Part shown: positions 8,042 through 15,574 of the stretch, piece after piece
How positions within the stretch are numbered: the first letter of the stretch is position 1
How the letters are laid out: each line of letters starts with the position of its first letter
Assembly (NCBI GenBank): GCA_009783025.1
Contig: WRHY01000006.1
Location: forward strand, 57,661 to 121,660
DNA from: Desulfovibrionaceae bacterium
GTDB taxonomy: Bacteria; Desulfobacterota; Desulfovibrionia; Desulfovibrionales; Desulfovibrionaceae
Length of the DNA stretch: 64,000 nt
Direction: 5' to 3'
The notes under the pieces: model-generated
The model's input: the letters and a program-made list of their open reading frames with translations, nothing else
Database searches by the model: none
What the model was told of the DNA's origin: nothing
Position numbers and translations under genes: made by a program

Positions 8042-8770
8042 ATGGACAGACTGCTTTTCACCTCACCCCTTGGCTTCTCATGGGAGCCGACCGTAATTTC
8101 CTTGCCGCGTGAAGACAAGCCGGGCGAGGCTCTTTTCGTGTTTCAAAAAAACATGGCGGGGATTATCTGGAACTCTTTAGGGGTTTTTGAGAACAATCCG
8201 TCCACGTTGCCCCAGACGGAAACCATCCTGCAAGGACAGGCGGTGGGCGGCATCAATATAGACCAGCTTATGCAGGTAAAACGCTTCGGAGAAGGGGCTA
8301 CGTATCTGATTGCCTCTGTAAAGAACAGGCGTTTTCAGCTTGATATAGAGTTCGCCAAGCAGCTTCATGCGCTTGTCGGCAAAGAAGAAGCTTTGGAATG
8401 GGGTGTTCTGCGGAGCAAGCAGGTACATATTCACGGGGTTTCACATATCCCTCCCGCAGCCAGTGAACTTCCCGCGCTGGCCGAAAAGGGGTTTGGCTTC
8501 TTGCGTGAACGGTTGGAGAATCCCGTGGAACGGGCAATCGCCGCCTTCCTTTTCATTTCCCGAAGCCAATTTTTCTTTGACTGCAATAAGCGGACGGCTT
8601 CGCTCATGATGAACGGTGTTCTTTTGTCCGAAGGATTGTACCCGCTTACCGTTCTGCGGGAAAGCACGGAAGAATTTAACGAAAAGCTCGGAGCCTTTTA
8701 CGGCTCCGGTGACGGGACTGAAATGCTGCGCTACTTCGCCAGCACAAGTGTAAGGTTGTATGCTTCGTAA
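8042..8770 (+). CDS. Fic/DOC family protein with Gln in place of the catalytic His
   Basis: A 242-residue protein. The Fic core motif appears as QFFFDCNKRTASLMMNG near residue 178, where most Fic AMP transferases have H-x-F-x-D/E-G/A-N-x-R. The N/K/R anion-binding part is kept, but the catalytic His position is Gln. An upstream segment (ILQGQAVGGINIDQL, about residue 62) and GKEEALEWGVLRS match a Fic subfamily that I recall also having Gln at this position. It may therefore be a non-canonical nucleotidyl or phosphate transferase, or a regulator. It sits alone between two terminators and has no obvious antitoxin gene beside it. Base composition is lower in GC than the flanking core genes. Confidence 0.75.
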   Translation: MDRLLFTSPLGFSWEPTVISLPREDKPGEALFVFQKNMAGIIWNSLGVFENNPSTLPQTETILQGQAVGGINIDQLMQVKRFGEGATYLIASVKNRRFQLDIEFAKQLHALVGKEEALEWGVLRSKQVHIHGVSHIPPAASELPALAEKGFGFLRERLENPVERAIAAFLFISRSQFFFDCNKRTASLMMNGVLLSEGLYPLTVLRESTEEFNEKLGAFYGSGDGTEMLRYFASTSVRLYAS

Positions 8771-8775
8771 TTTTG

Positions 8776-8801
8776 AAAAAATTTTAGCGGCTAAAATTTT
8801 T
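8776..8801. terminator. Bidirectional hairpin terminator
   Basis: AAAAATTTTAGC and GCTAAAATTTTT form a near-perfect inverted repeat with A and T tracts on either side. It lies just after the Fic stop and would serve the plus strand and also the minus-strand repressor-like gene. Confidence 0.65.
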
Positions 8802-8897
8802 CTGTGAAAAAGCCCGGAGCTCGTTGCCAGTACTGAACGAGGAGCCGAAAAATTGTCCGCTTGAATCCGCGCAAAAATATATCATCCACTCTCTTCG

Positions 8898-9155
8898 TCA
8901 GAAATTTGTTTTAACTAAGAAAGTTCGGAAATTATTTAAATCGACAGGTTGAAGGCCTTTCGGCCCCTGCCCAGTCAATATCCAATCGGGATTTACTCCT
9001 TTTTTTCGCCACAGCTTCAGAAGCCAGTCAGAGGGGATTCTTCTCCTCCTCTTTGCATCCGAAATTGACGACTGCTTTATCCCTAAAAAATCAGCTAATT
9101 CAACTTGCGTTCTGCATCCTGCGGCCTCGAAAAAGCGCTGTAGGGCTGGAAACAT
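8898..9155 (-). CDS. Small CI-type phage repressor (HTH domain only)
   Basis: An 85-residue protein starting at MFPALQRFF, preceded by GAGAGGA. Residues ~12-60 are a helix-turn-helix of the phage CI repressor N-terminal family (RTQVELADFLGIKQSSISDAK, followed by IPSDWLLKLWRKKGVNPDWILTG). A C-terminal peptidase or dimerisation domain is absent, so it is either a compact regulator or the N-terminal remnant of a longer repressor. It is transcribed away from the XRE gene that follows on the other strand. Confidence 0.7.
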   Translation of the reverse strand: MFPALQRFFEAAGCRTQVELADFLGIKQSSISDAKRRRRIPSDWLLKLWRKKGVNPDWILTGQGPKGLQPVDLNNFRTFLVKTNF

Positions 9156-9252
9156 GGTAGTATCCTCTCTTGGCTGAGGATCTAACATAAAAAATATAGC
9201 ACATCAATTGTTCGGTTCTTTTTTGTTCGGGTAACTCTTGTATGACTTTTTC

Positions 9253-9561
9253 ATGGAAGAAAGACCCTTTTGTCCGTTTGGTGATGTATTGGTAAAAGCC
9301 AGAAAGGAACGCGGCATTACCCAATATCGTCTTGCCAAACTGACCAAGCGCAGCGCTCGCTACATCAGCATGTTGGAGCACAACAAACGTGAGCCGCAGT
9401 TGTCCACTGTGATCATGATCGCGCGTGCCTTGCGGATGGATGCCGGGGAACTGGTCAGTGCAGTGGATACGCTGATGCCCAAAGATTGGGCTGTTCCGGA
9501 TGAAGCGGACATGGAACCGAAAAAGGCGGGACGTCCGAAGAAAAAAGCTGAAAAAAAGTGA
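9253..9561 (+). CDS. XRE-family transcriptional regulator
   Basis: A 102-residue protein with a canonical helix-turn-helix near residues 10-65 (ARKERGITQYRLAKLT, ARYISMLEHNKREPQLSTVIMIARAL) and a basic, lysine-rich tail (KKAGRPKKKAEKK) resembling an AT-hook. The ATG at 9253 was chosen over the in-frame TTG at 9238; neither has a clear ribosome-binding site. It is divergent from the CI-like gene across 97 bases, an arrangement typical of a phage switch. Confidence 0.75.
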   Translation: MEERPFCPFGDVLVKARKERGITQYRLAKLTKRSARYISMLEHNKREPQLSTVIMIARALRMDAGELVSAVDTLMPKDWAVPDEADMEPKKAGRPKKKAEKK

Positions 9562-9875
9562 AAAATTTTCGCTGGATATATTTCCGGTCCGCCAGAATAG
9601 CTTTCGCATGAGTCCGTTTGGTTCCGAAAAGGCCAAGCGGGTTTTGCGTTTCAGGGGGAGGGTAAGTTCGTATGGGTTTGCGGCGGCTCTCAGGAGCCGG
9701 GCATCAAAGCCCATGTCGGCGATTATTGAGCCGAGGGAAGTTGACAAGTAAATATTTCCACGTGGCAACATATAGGTTAAAGCGATGGTTGTCGCGCGTC
9801 AATTTTTATGCTAAGGCAAATCCATCCGCGTGTGTTTACACCCCTGCCGTCCCAGGCTGCGCGGCGGGTAAACAG
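9562..9875. other. Intergenic stretch between XRE gene and S24 repressor
   Basis: This ~310-base stretch holds one weak plus-strand reading frame at 9608-9751 (47 codons, MSPFGSEKAKRVLRF, no recognisable family) and a TTGACA box at 9741. A near-copy of the repressor operator motif (TTTCCACGTGGCAA, 9756-9769) follows. I see no convincing gene. Confidence 0.4.
9756..9769. promoter_or_regulatory. Distal operator-like site
   Basis: TTTCCACGTGGCAA is a palindromic site close to the motif TTGCCGCGTGGCAA found upstream of the S24 repressor. It lies just beyond the 3' end of that repressor gene, downstream of a TTGACA box. A role as a distant operator is inferred from similarity alone. Confidence 0.4.
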
Positions 9876-10529
9876 TCATAGTTCCCTGCCCACCCAGATG
9901 GCCCGGCCGAGTATTGTAAAGTAGGCTTCGGGGTCAATTTCTTTTTCCGACCCGTCGCTGTCGGAAATCAGAGCAAGCGCCTTGCCGCCCCTGTCCACTT
10001 TAAGGCGTTTGAGGAAAATTTCCCCGCCGTAGCAGACCAAATAAATTTTTCCGTTAACCAGGTCTGTCACCTTGGACTCATCAATGAGCACTATGGACCC
10101 GTCCGCAATGGTGGGGTCCATGCTGGAGCCGGAGACGTTGATAACGGTCATTTTTGCTGGTGAGCCCTTGCTGAGAAGCCAGTCGGTACGAAAGGACAGA
10201 TGAGAAATGACTTCCTTGCTGACTTCAAGAGACCCGCCTCCCATGCTGGCGGTGGCTTCAAGCCACGGTATTTGCATGTAGTCGGAAGACTCGTCATTGC
10301 TTCCGAAAAATTCATCAGGAGCCATGTCCAAGGCTTCCATGTAGCCGACAAGCGTTTCCACCGTGGATTGCGAGGCTTTTCTTTCCCCTCTGAGCCATCT
10401 GGACATGGTGGCGCGATCCACCTTCATGCGTTCCGCAAGACGGATTTGAGACATGCCCTTTTCAGCCAGAAGCGTTCGCGTGCGCTTCATGATGGCATCC
10501 CATATGGCATCATGGTTGAGCGTTTTCAT
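9876..10529 (-). CDS. Phage repressor, XRE HTH plus S24 peptidase domain
   Basis: A 217-residue protein starting at MKTLNHDAIWD. The N-terminal HTH (SQIRLAERMKVDRATMSRWLRG, about residues 25-46) is followed by a LexA/CI-type S24 domain with the nucleophile segment VSGSSMDPTIADGS and the general-base lysine in EIFLKRLKVD. An obvious Ala-Gly or Cys-Gly autocleavage site is not apparent in the linker. It is the main lysogeny repressor candidate for the phage module. It should bind the TTGCCGCGTGGCAA-type sites just upstream and repress the rightward transcript. Confidence 0.88.
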   Translation of the reverse strand: MKTLNHDAIWDAIMKRTRTLLAEKGMSQIRLAERMKVDRATMSRWLRGERKASQSTVETLVGYMEALDMAPDEFFGSNDESSDYMQIPWLEATASMGGGSLEVSKEVISHLSFRTDWLLSKGSPAKMTVINVSGSSMDPTIADGSIVLIDESKVTDLVNGKIYLVCYGGEIFLKRLKVDRGGKALALISDSDGSEKEIDPEAYFTILGRAIWVGREL

Positions 10530-10553
10530 GTGTTGACAGTAGCATATGTTTTG

Positions 10554-10641
10554 TTGCCGCGCGACATCTTTTTTTGTTGACTTTGTTGTTGCCGCGTGGC
10601 AATGTCGGGGCATGCAAAATGTTTCCAGTGCCGCGTGACGT
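10554..10641. promoter_or_regulatory. Repressor operator cluster with rightward promoter
   Basis: Three sites share the core TGCCGCGYG: TTGCCGCGCGACAT (10554), TTGCCGCGTGGCAA (10589-10602) and GTGCCGCGTGACGT (10628). A plus-strand promoter can be drawn as TTGACT (10577-10582), a 17-base spacer and CAATGT (10600-10605), with the middle site covering its -10. The S24 repressor gene starts 25 bases to the left. This is the layout of a phage immunity region. Confidence 0.6.
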
Positions 10642-10807
10642 GACACGAGCCACCCCCCCCCTCAACGGTTGTACCCCCTACAAGCATGTACCCCCCGCAC
10701 TGGGTGCCCCCCCACCCCCCTCAAACGGTGCGGGTGACCCCCCTCAAATGGTGCATTTGCATCTAAATAGAGAACCCAAAGAAAGAATCCAAAAGAACCC
10801 AAAGTAA
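10640..10807 (+). pseudogene. Fragment of a phage replication-type protein linker (C-rich repeats)
   Basis: An open frame rich in Pro/Asn/Gly (PPLNG, PPPPSNGAGDPPQMV, then LHLNREPKERIQKNPK and a stop). On the DNA it appears as three imperfect copies of CCCCCCTCAAAYGGTG. Such Pro/Asn-Gly linkers followed by NREP-like tails remind me of phage replication initiator proteins. No N-terminal domain is present, so this is at best a remnant. Confidence 0.3.
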
Positions 10808-11060
10808 GAGAGTGCGCGCGCGCGAAAACCGAAGCCTCAGCAAAGCGTAACAAGCAGAAAATGGCGGGGAGGCCAGGTAATGGCCGCGGTTTAAAGATGG
10901 GCAGTGGCGGGGAATAGCGCCAACTATTCCCCGCCGGGACCGGCCTTATGGCCGACCCCACGACAAACACGGACAACGCTCTCAACGAGTGTCCGCGAGT
11001 ACCGCCTGGCGTTCCCCTGTTGGGGGGATGCACGATAGCAGGCGAACGTGAGGCTTGCAA
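10808..11060. other. Non-coding or scrambled phage-region stretch
   Basis: It holds an alternating GCGCGCGCGCG tract (10813-10823), the inverted repeat GGCGGGGAATAG...CTATTCCCCGCC (about 10905-10935, a plausible hairpin terminator without a T tract) and no credible gene. It lies where early, replication, packaging and head genes would be expected in a complete phage. Confidence 0.4.
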
Positions 11061-11363
11061 ATGCCAAAGCTTTGTTTTCTGCATTTTGTCGGAAGAAGCG
11101 TGCCCAAAAGCCGTGTCCGGGAAATGTGCCGTCTGGCTGAGTTTGATGAGATTGAAGCACGGTTGATTCTGGAGCGTTTTTGTTCCGGCAAGACCGTCGG
11201 GCAATGTGATTTTCTCCCGGAAGATCAGCAAAGGGCTCTCCTGCCGTCCTTAAACCGTCGCGTAAAAGGCTGGATTCAGCACAATACGGGCTTTTTCTGC
11301 CTGGAGGAGTTGGAAGGCATCGCACAGTACAGGCCGGAAAAAAACCCCGGAATGAACCCGTAA
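11061..11363 (+). CDS. Hypothetical phage-region protein
   Basis: A 100-residue protein. The start ATG (MPKLCFLHF) has GAGG about 8 bases upstream. The middle section is helical and charged (LAEFDEIEARLILERFCSG) and the end is polar. I recognise no family. Its place between the immunity region and the tail genes suggests a small regulatory or structural phage gene, but it could be a remnant. Confidence 0.4.
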   Translation: MPKLCFLHFVGRSVPKSRVREMCRLAEFDEIEARLILERFCSGKTVGQCDFLPEDQQRALLPSLNRRVKGWIQHNTGFFCLEELEGIAQYRPEKNPGMNP

Positions 11364-11538
11364 TACTCCCCGCATAGCCGTTTTCATCCGCTGTATACTG
11401 TTTTCATCAAGGACGAGGCTTTGTCGCTCCACAAGAGCAAGGAACAGCAAAACGACAAAGGCGGTGTTCGGCGCTGTTGCCTGTCCAGCCTCACAACGAT
11501 CGGGGTTTTTCCCCGGCGCAACCAGGTAAGGAGGTGCT

Positions 11539-11994
11539 ATGAGCCAAACAAACGAATGCGAATGCGGAAAATCCCTTGTGAAAGTGCCGGTCAGAGGGAT
11601 GAGGATTGCCGTTGATCAAGAGGCGTTATCAGACATCTGCGGCAGCGCGGGAGAAGGCATTGACTTTTCCCCGGAAGAGCAATGGACAGGCAAACTCTGG
11701 CTCGACGGGAAGAAAATCTACCAGAAAACCATTGATTGCGGAGCCCTGCCGAACAACGACACAAAGACTGTGCCCTTAAATATCCCCGGTCTCGACAAGA
11801 TTCTTGACTACCGGGGAATAGCCATCAGTCCGGCCATGGCCATAATACTGCCCTACCCGCAGCAGCCCCCCAACGCCATCGACTGTTTTATCAATACGCA
11901 AAACATGCTGGTAAACATCGTAACGCATTCGAACGCCAGCGCCGTCTTCACAGTCTCTTACCTAACGATTTTGTACACCTGCATTGACCGCTAG
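11539..11994 (+). CDS. Tail fibre tip-like protein (paralogue of the C-terminal domain of the main tail fibre)
   Basis: A 151-residue protein preceded by AAGGAGG. Residues ~45-150 resemble the last ~105 residues of the large tail fibre at 21242-22711. Both have an EQWTG...W-DGKKIY opening, then a P-N-x-x-x-K-V-P segment, and end in YTC-I/T-D/N-R. This looks like an exchangeable receptor-binding tip. The short N-terminal part (MSQTNECECGKSLVKVPVRG) would have to carry any attachment function. It is followed 31 bases later by a collar-type gene. Confidence 0.65.
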   Translation: MSQTNECECGKSLVKVPVRGMRIAVDQEALSDICGSAGEGIDFSPEEQWTGKLWLDGKKIYQKTIDCGALPNNDTKTVPLNIPGLDKILDYRGIAISPAMAIILPYPQQPPNAIDCFINTQNMLVNIVTHSNASAVFTVSYLTILYTCIDR

Positions 11995-12025
11995 GGTTCA
12001 CCTTGGCGCGACGAAAGGAGAAATT

Positions 12026-12781
12026 ATGAGCAAGAAGCATGATCACGAAAATACTGTCATCCTCCCTATCCGGGGAATTGACCTGATGGTGGACTCATCG
12101 AAACTGGACGGGTGCGCCGGCGGCGGTGTCGGCCGGGAAGAAGTGCAGCAGATGATTCAGGAAGCGCTGGAAAGCCTTGCCTACGGCTATGAGCTTTGCG
12201 AATTCTACTACTTCCGCCACCCGACCCCGCGTCCCGGCTTCCAGCCTTGCAAGGGCGATGTCATAGCGGATGCGGCCACTCTCTATCCCCAAGCATGGGA
12301 ATACCTGCAAAGCGCCGACGGGCAACTGCTCCGCAAAACAGAGGCTGAGTGGCAAGCCATGTCGCAGGCAACCTGGCACACGAACGCTGATGGAACGAAA
12401 ATCGGCTGGAGCGGCATCGGCGGCGTCCCTTTCTTTGTGCAGGATTTAGTGGCGGGAACGCTGCGCCTGCCTGACCTGCGCGGCATGTATGCCGAAGCTG
12501 CCGGCTTCGATTCTCTCGGTGTGGGAGATGTGGATGGCGACCGGGCGCGGAATATGACCGGGAATTTTCGTACTAGTACGCGTATTAACCAAGGTTACGC
12601 TCCAGTGGGCATCTTTACCGGCGCCGCCACGACCGCTCCACTTCCAATAGACCAAGGGAACTACGGTTATTATGATCACATTTTCATTGATTCTGGTAGG
12701 CAGGTTCCCATCGGCCCCCGCTTTGCCCCGGCCCGCTGGGGAGCATTGGCCTGCGTGTACCTCGGGCAACCGGCGGCATGA
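12026..12781 (+). CDS. Phage tail-collar/tail-fibre protein
   Basis: A 251-residue protein starting at MSKKHDHENT, preceded by AAAGGAG. The C-terminal half follows the tail-collar pattern: a short segment on a delivered object (LRLPDLRGMYAEAAG), then RNMTGNF and the terminal ARWGALACVYLG. Such proteins form tail-fibre tips or collars. Its N-terminus has a Gly/Glu-rich helix (GGGVGREEVQQMIQEALES). The gene's 3' end is part of an inverted duplication with the sequence just downstream. Confidence 0.75.
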   Translation: MSKKHDHENTVILPIRGIDLMVDSSKLDGCAGGGVGREEVQQMIQEALESLAYGYELCEFYYFRHPTPRPGFQPCKGDVIADAATLYPQAWEYLQSADGQLLRKTEAEWQAMSQATWHTNADGTKIGWSGIGGVPFFVQDLVAGTLRLPDLRGMYAEAAGFDSLGVGDVDGDRARNMTGNFRTSTRINQGYAPVGIFTGAATTAPLPIDQGNYGYYDHIFIDSGRQVPIGPRFAPARWGALACVYLGQPAA

Positions 12782-12814
12782 TGCGGGCAGGTCCGAATAA
12801 ACGCAGACCAATGC
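12743..12814. repeat. Inverted repeat at the tail-collar 3' end
   Basis: GCATTGGCCTGCGT (12743-12756) and ACGCAGACCAATGC (12801-12814) are inverted copies with one mismatch. On the minus strand the right arm encodes PPRAWNALVCVYSDLPA, which matches the plus-strand end PARWGALACVYLGQPAA. It is therefore an inverted remnant of a second fibre 3' end rather than a chance hairpin. Confidence 0.7.
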
Positions 12815-12874
12815 GTTCCAGGCACGCGGGGGGCGAAGCCCTTCGGTATGAGAAATGACACGGGAGGAGTGAAG

Positions 12875-13261
12875 ATGGCGACAGTCTACATAGAACAAGC
12901 GGTGGCTGCCGCGCTTAACGCTTCAGTGGAAATCGCGGCGCTGGCCGCGGACCGGGTGTACCCGGTGAAGGCCCCACAGGGGTCGGCACTGCCTGCTGTT
13001 ACCTATCAGCGTACCGGCAGCAGTCCGGATTACACCTTGCAAGGCTACGGCTCGGAGACTGTGACACTCACGCTGAACAGTCTGGCCCCGACCTATGAAG
13101 AGGCCAAGGAACTGGCCATTGCCGTGCGCGCTGTCATGACGGCAGCGCCGATCAGGGCGGTAGTGCAGAAAGAAGTGGATCTGGATGACGAAAAAATAGA
13201 GGCGCCCTGCGTGAGCACGGAATACCTCGTTCAACAATCAGGAGGACATTATCATGGCTAA
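12875..13261 (+). CDS. Tail completion protein (DUF3168-like)
   Basis: A 128-residue protein starting at MATVYIEQ, with GGGAGGAG upstream. The pattern (DRVYPVKAPQGSALPAVTYQR, then the repeated beta-strand segment ETVTLTLNS) fits the DUF3168/gp17-like tail completion family that joins tail and head in siphoviruses. Its last codons overlap the start of the tail tube gene by eight bases, which points to translational coupling. Confidence 0.75.
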   Translation: MATVYIEQAVAAALNASVEIAALAADRVYPVKAPQGSALPAVTYQRTGSSPDYTLQGYGSETVTLTLNSLAPTYEEAKELAIAVRAVMTAAPIRAVVQKEVDLDDEKIEAPCVSTEYLVQQSGGHYHG

Positions 13262-13700
13262 CAATGACGGTGCTGCCGTTCTTTCTTACGGCGCGAAACT
13301 GCGGGTCAAGGACCCGGAAAGCGGAACGCTGCTCGACGTGGGCGGCCTGACCGACTTCAACGGCCCGCAGACTTCCCGCAATGAAATTGAAACCACCACC
13401 CTGGGTTCCACGGCCAAGGAATACGCTCTGGACCTCAAGGACATGGGTACGTTTACCAGCACCATGCAGACCCGCTACGGCGATTCGGCCCAGCGGATCC
13501 TGCTTGCCAACATGGACAGCACGGACGCACTGGAGTTCGAGCTTGTTTTGCCCGACGACGGGTATGACAACGGCCCGGTCACCCTGAGCTTCAAGGGCCG
13601 CGTCCAGTCCTTTCCGGTGCAGGGCAGCATGGGGCAGGTGATTACCACAAGCCTCAGCATCCGTATTACCGGTGATGTGACGTTCGATTTCCCCGGTTAG
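13254..13700 (+). CDS. Phage major tail tube protein
   Basis: A 148-residue protein with AGGAGG upstream. It has the beta-rich fold of siphovirus tail tube proteins (lambda gpV / TP901-1 type): an early LRVKDPESG, a central NEIETTTLGS and a late VTLSFKGRVQSFP. It would polymerise into the non-contractile tube. Its place before the assembly chaperones and tape measure matches the lambda order V-G-T-H. Confidence 0.8.
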   Translation: MANNDGAAVLSYGAKLRVKDPESGTLLDVGGLTDFNGPQTSRNEIETTTLGSTAKEYALDLKDMGTFTSTMQTRYGDSAQRILLANMDSTDALEFELVLPDDGYDNGPVTLSFKGRVQSFPVQGSMGQVITTSLSIRITGDVTFDFPG

Positions 13701-13711
13701 GAGAGAATGGC

Positions 13712-14050
13712 ATGGGTGAAAGAATGAAAGCTCTTGACCGTGACGGGTTTTTAAAGCGGGCCGTGATTAGGGAAGTGTCTCTGCCTGATGGTTCAACAGT
13801 ATGCATACGCGCTTTGCCCGCAAGCATGCTCGTTGCCGGGGCGGACAGCGCCGCCAGTGTCTTTGAACCGGCAAACCTGCTGGTTCGGTCGCTGTGCGAC
13901 GAGAATGGCGCGTTGCTGTTCCGGGACGATGAAAAGAGTGAGATCATGGCCGTTGATCACATGGCGCTGAAAGCTATTTTGGACGCCATTCTGGAATTGA
14001 ACGGCCTGGGCAGGCACGAGACTGAGGCGGGCAGCGCCGAAAAAAACTGA
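13712..14050 (+). CDS. Tail assembly chaperone G-like (unshifted product)
   Basis: A 112-residue protein in the lambda gpG position. It shows the features of phage tail assembly chaperones: a beta-rich N-terminus (REVSLPDGSTVCIRAL) and a helical second half (ALKAILDAILELNG). It ends at TGA directly after the run A-AAA-AAC, a canonical -1 slippery heptamer. A minority of ribosomes would slip into the T frame downstream. Confidence 0.8.
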   Translation: MGERMKALDRDGFLKRAVIREVSLPDGSTVCIRALPASMLVAGADSAASVFEPANLLVRSLCDENGALLFRDDEKSEIMAVDHMALKAILDAILELNGLGRHETEAGSAEKN

Positions 14051-14313
14051 GAACGAGCGAGGGTGTGACGGCCCGGTATGGCGCCCACGCCCTCGCTCTG
14101 GAACTCGGTTGGCCGGACGTGGACGCCATGCTGGAGAGCATGACGGCCATGCAATACCAGGAATGGCTGGCCTTTTTCAGGATCAGAGCGGATGCGGCAA
14201 ATGCTCCGCAAGGCGGCTACGGCAACAGCCCGGAAGAACAGCGCCGCATGAGCGGTGACATCGTAAGGGCCATGAGCGGGTATCAGGAAAGGCGCGATAG
14301 CCTGAACAAATAA
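13712..14313 (+). CDS. G-T fusion tail chaperone made by -1 frameshifting
   Basis: A -1 shift at 14041-14047 joins the G frame to the open frame that runs to 14313, giving about 200 residues. The T part (ARYGAHALALELGWPDV, MQYQEWLAFFRI) is the typical lambda-type T domain, with a Trp/Tyr-rich helix. In lambda-like phages the G-to-GT ratio controls tape-measure coating and tube polymerisation. The T frame alone could only start at GTG 14065, which lacks a ribosome-binding site, so the fusion is the likelier product. Confidence 0.75.
14041..14047 (+). promoter_or_regulatory. -1 programmed frameshift slippery site A-AAA-AAC
   Basis: The zero-frame codons GAA AAA AAC TGA contain the heptamer A AAA AAC directly before the stop. 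The -1 frame is open through the stop into the T coding sequence. The position, at the end of the tail chaperone G gene, is where this recoding event is conserved in tailed phages. Confidence 0.75.
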
Positions 14314-14343
14314 TCCCCGGATAGGCAACGAAAGGAAAGCCGT

Positions 14344-15573
14344 ATGAATGAAATTGATTATTCGAAGCTCAAGACGGAGCTTGAAGCTATAGCGAAGACA
14401 TTCGCCTCAATCGGCAAGAGCTTGTCCGAAGCCTCGTCACAAAGTACGAACCCTGCTGGTAAACTTCAGGCAGCGCTTAAGCAGGCTAAGGACGCGGCGG
14501 AGTCCTGGGACAAAAAACTGGGTGATGCTAAAACGGATTTTTACGCATTAGGCAAAGACTTGGGCTTGGCGGGAGAGCGTCTTGATGAGTTCGCCGAGAA
14601 GCAAAAAAAGGCTTTCGAGAATCAAACCACACAAGCCTTCGCAAACAACCTGCGCGAAAACCTGAAGCTGCTGGGACTGAACAACGATGAGGCGCGCAAG
14701 CTTGCCGAATCGCTCGGCAGTATTGCCGACAAGTTCACGCCCATATCCGGGCTTGAGCTGTTTCTTGAAAAGCCCCTGACCAGTCTGGCCAAGGGAGCAG
14801 ATAAAAAAGAAGCGGAGTTTTATGACAAAACGCTTCCCACCGAGTTGGGCAAGGTTTCGGACGCTTTTACCGACATATTCTCCAGCATTGTTATTGGCTC
14901 CAAAAAGTCGAAAGAGGCCTTTGACGACTTTGGCAAAAGCATCAAGAGCATGGCCGAGCAGATCGCCGCCGAACTTATCACCCAGTTCATGAGGGTACAG
15001 ATGCAGGCGATGCTTTTCGGGAGCGAGAAAGGCGGCGGTGGCGGTTTGCTTGGTGGCCTGGTCGGATGGGCAGGCAATGCGATTAGCAGTTTATTCGCTA
15101 CTCCTGTATCGTCCGCCTCTAATCAAGGTACGACCTTTGGCGCTATAAGTAACTTAATGGCAAGAAGCGCCAATGGCAATGTTTTCACCTCCCCCGCGCT
15201 TTCCGCCTATTCCAACTCCATCGTCAGCAGTCCGACCATTTTTCCCTTTGCCAAGGGCGGAGCCTTCCGGCTCGGTCTGATGGGCGAAGCAGGGCCGGAA
15301 GCCATCATGCCTTTGCGGCGAGGTCCGGGCGGCAGGCTTGGCGTTGATGCGGCTGGTTTCGGCGGGCAGCAGAGCCCGCAGGTGAACGTCAACATCATTA
15401 ATCAGATGGGCGAGTCCGCTGACGTGAGCGTCCGGCAGGCCCCATCGACAAATGGCGGCGTCAACTTTGAAGTGATGATCAAGCAGCAAATTCGCAACGC
15501 CATGGCGGACGGCAGCATGGATCGAGTCATGGGCAACCGTTTCGGGCTACGGCCCGCGCTTATGGGGCGCTGA
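14344..15573 (+). CDS. Short tail tape-measure protein
   Basis: A 409-residue protein with GAAAGG upstream. It has long N-terminal helices (KLKTELEAIAKTFASIG, KLQAALKQAKDAAESW), a central helical stretch (FGKSIKSMAEQIAAELITQFM) and a Gly-rich membrane-like part (GGLLGGLVGWAGNAISS). The C-terminus has the lambda tail TMP signature GGAFRLGLMGEAGPEAIMPL. Tape-measure length sets tail length; at ~0.15 nm per residue this predicts a short tail of about 60 nm (an inference). The usual central repeats are few. Confidence 0.8.
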   Translation: MNEIDYSKLKTELEAIAKTFASIGKSLSEASSQSTNPAGKLQAALKQAKDAAESWDKKLGDAKTDFYALGKDLGLAGERLDEFAEKQKKAFENQTTQAFANNLRENLKLLGLNNDEARKLAESLGSIADKFTPISGLELFLEKPLTSLAKGADKKEAEFYDKTLPTELGKVSDAFTDIFSSIVIGSKKSKEAFDDFGKSIKSMAEQIAAELITQFMRVQMQAMLFGSEKGGGGGLLGGLVGWAGNAISSLFATPVSSASNQGTTFGAISNLMARSANGNVFTSPALSAYSNSIVSSPTIFPFAKGGAFRLGLMGEAGPEAIMPLRRGPGGRLGVDAAGFGGQQSPQVNVNIINQMGESADVSVRQAPSTNGGVNFEVMIKQQIRNAMADGSMDRVMGNRFGLRPALMGR

Positions 15574-15574
15574 T

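Noticed and set aside
12400..12781. Diversity-generating retroelement variable region at the collar gene end
   Set aside because: A hairpin lies after the gene, as in such systems, but there is no reverse transcriptase and no template repeat in the window; the inverted similarity is better explained by a fibre-end copy.
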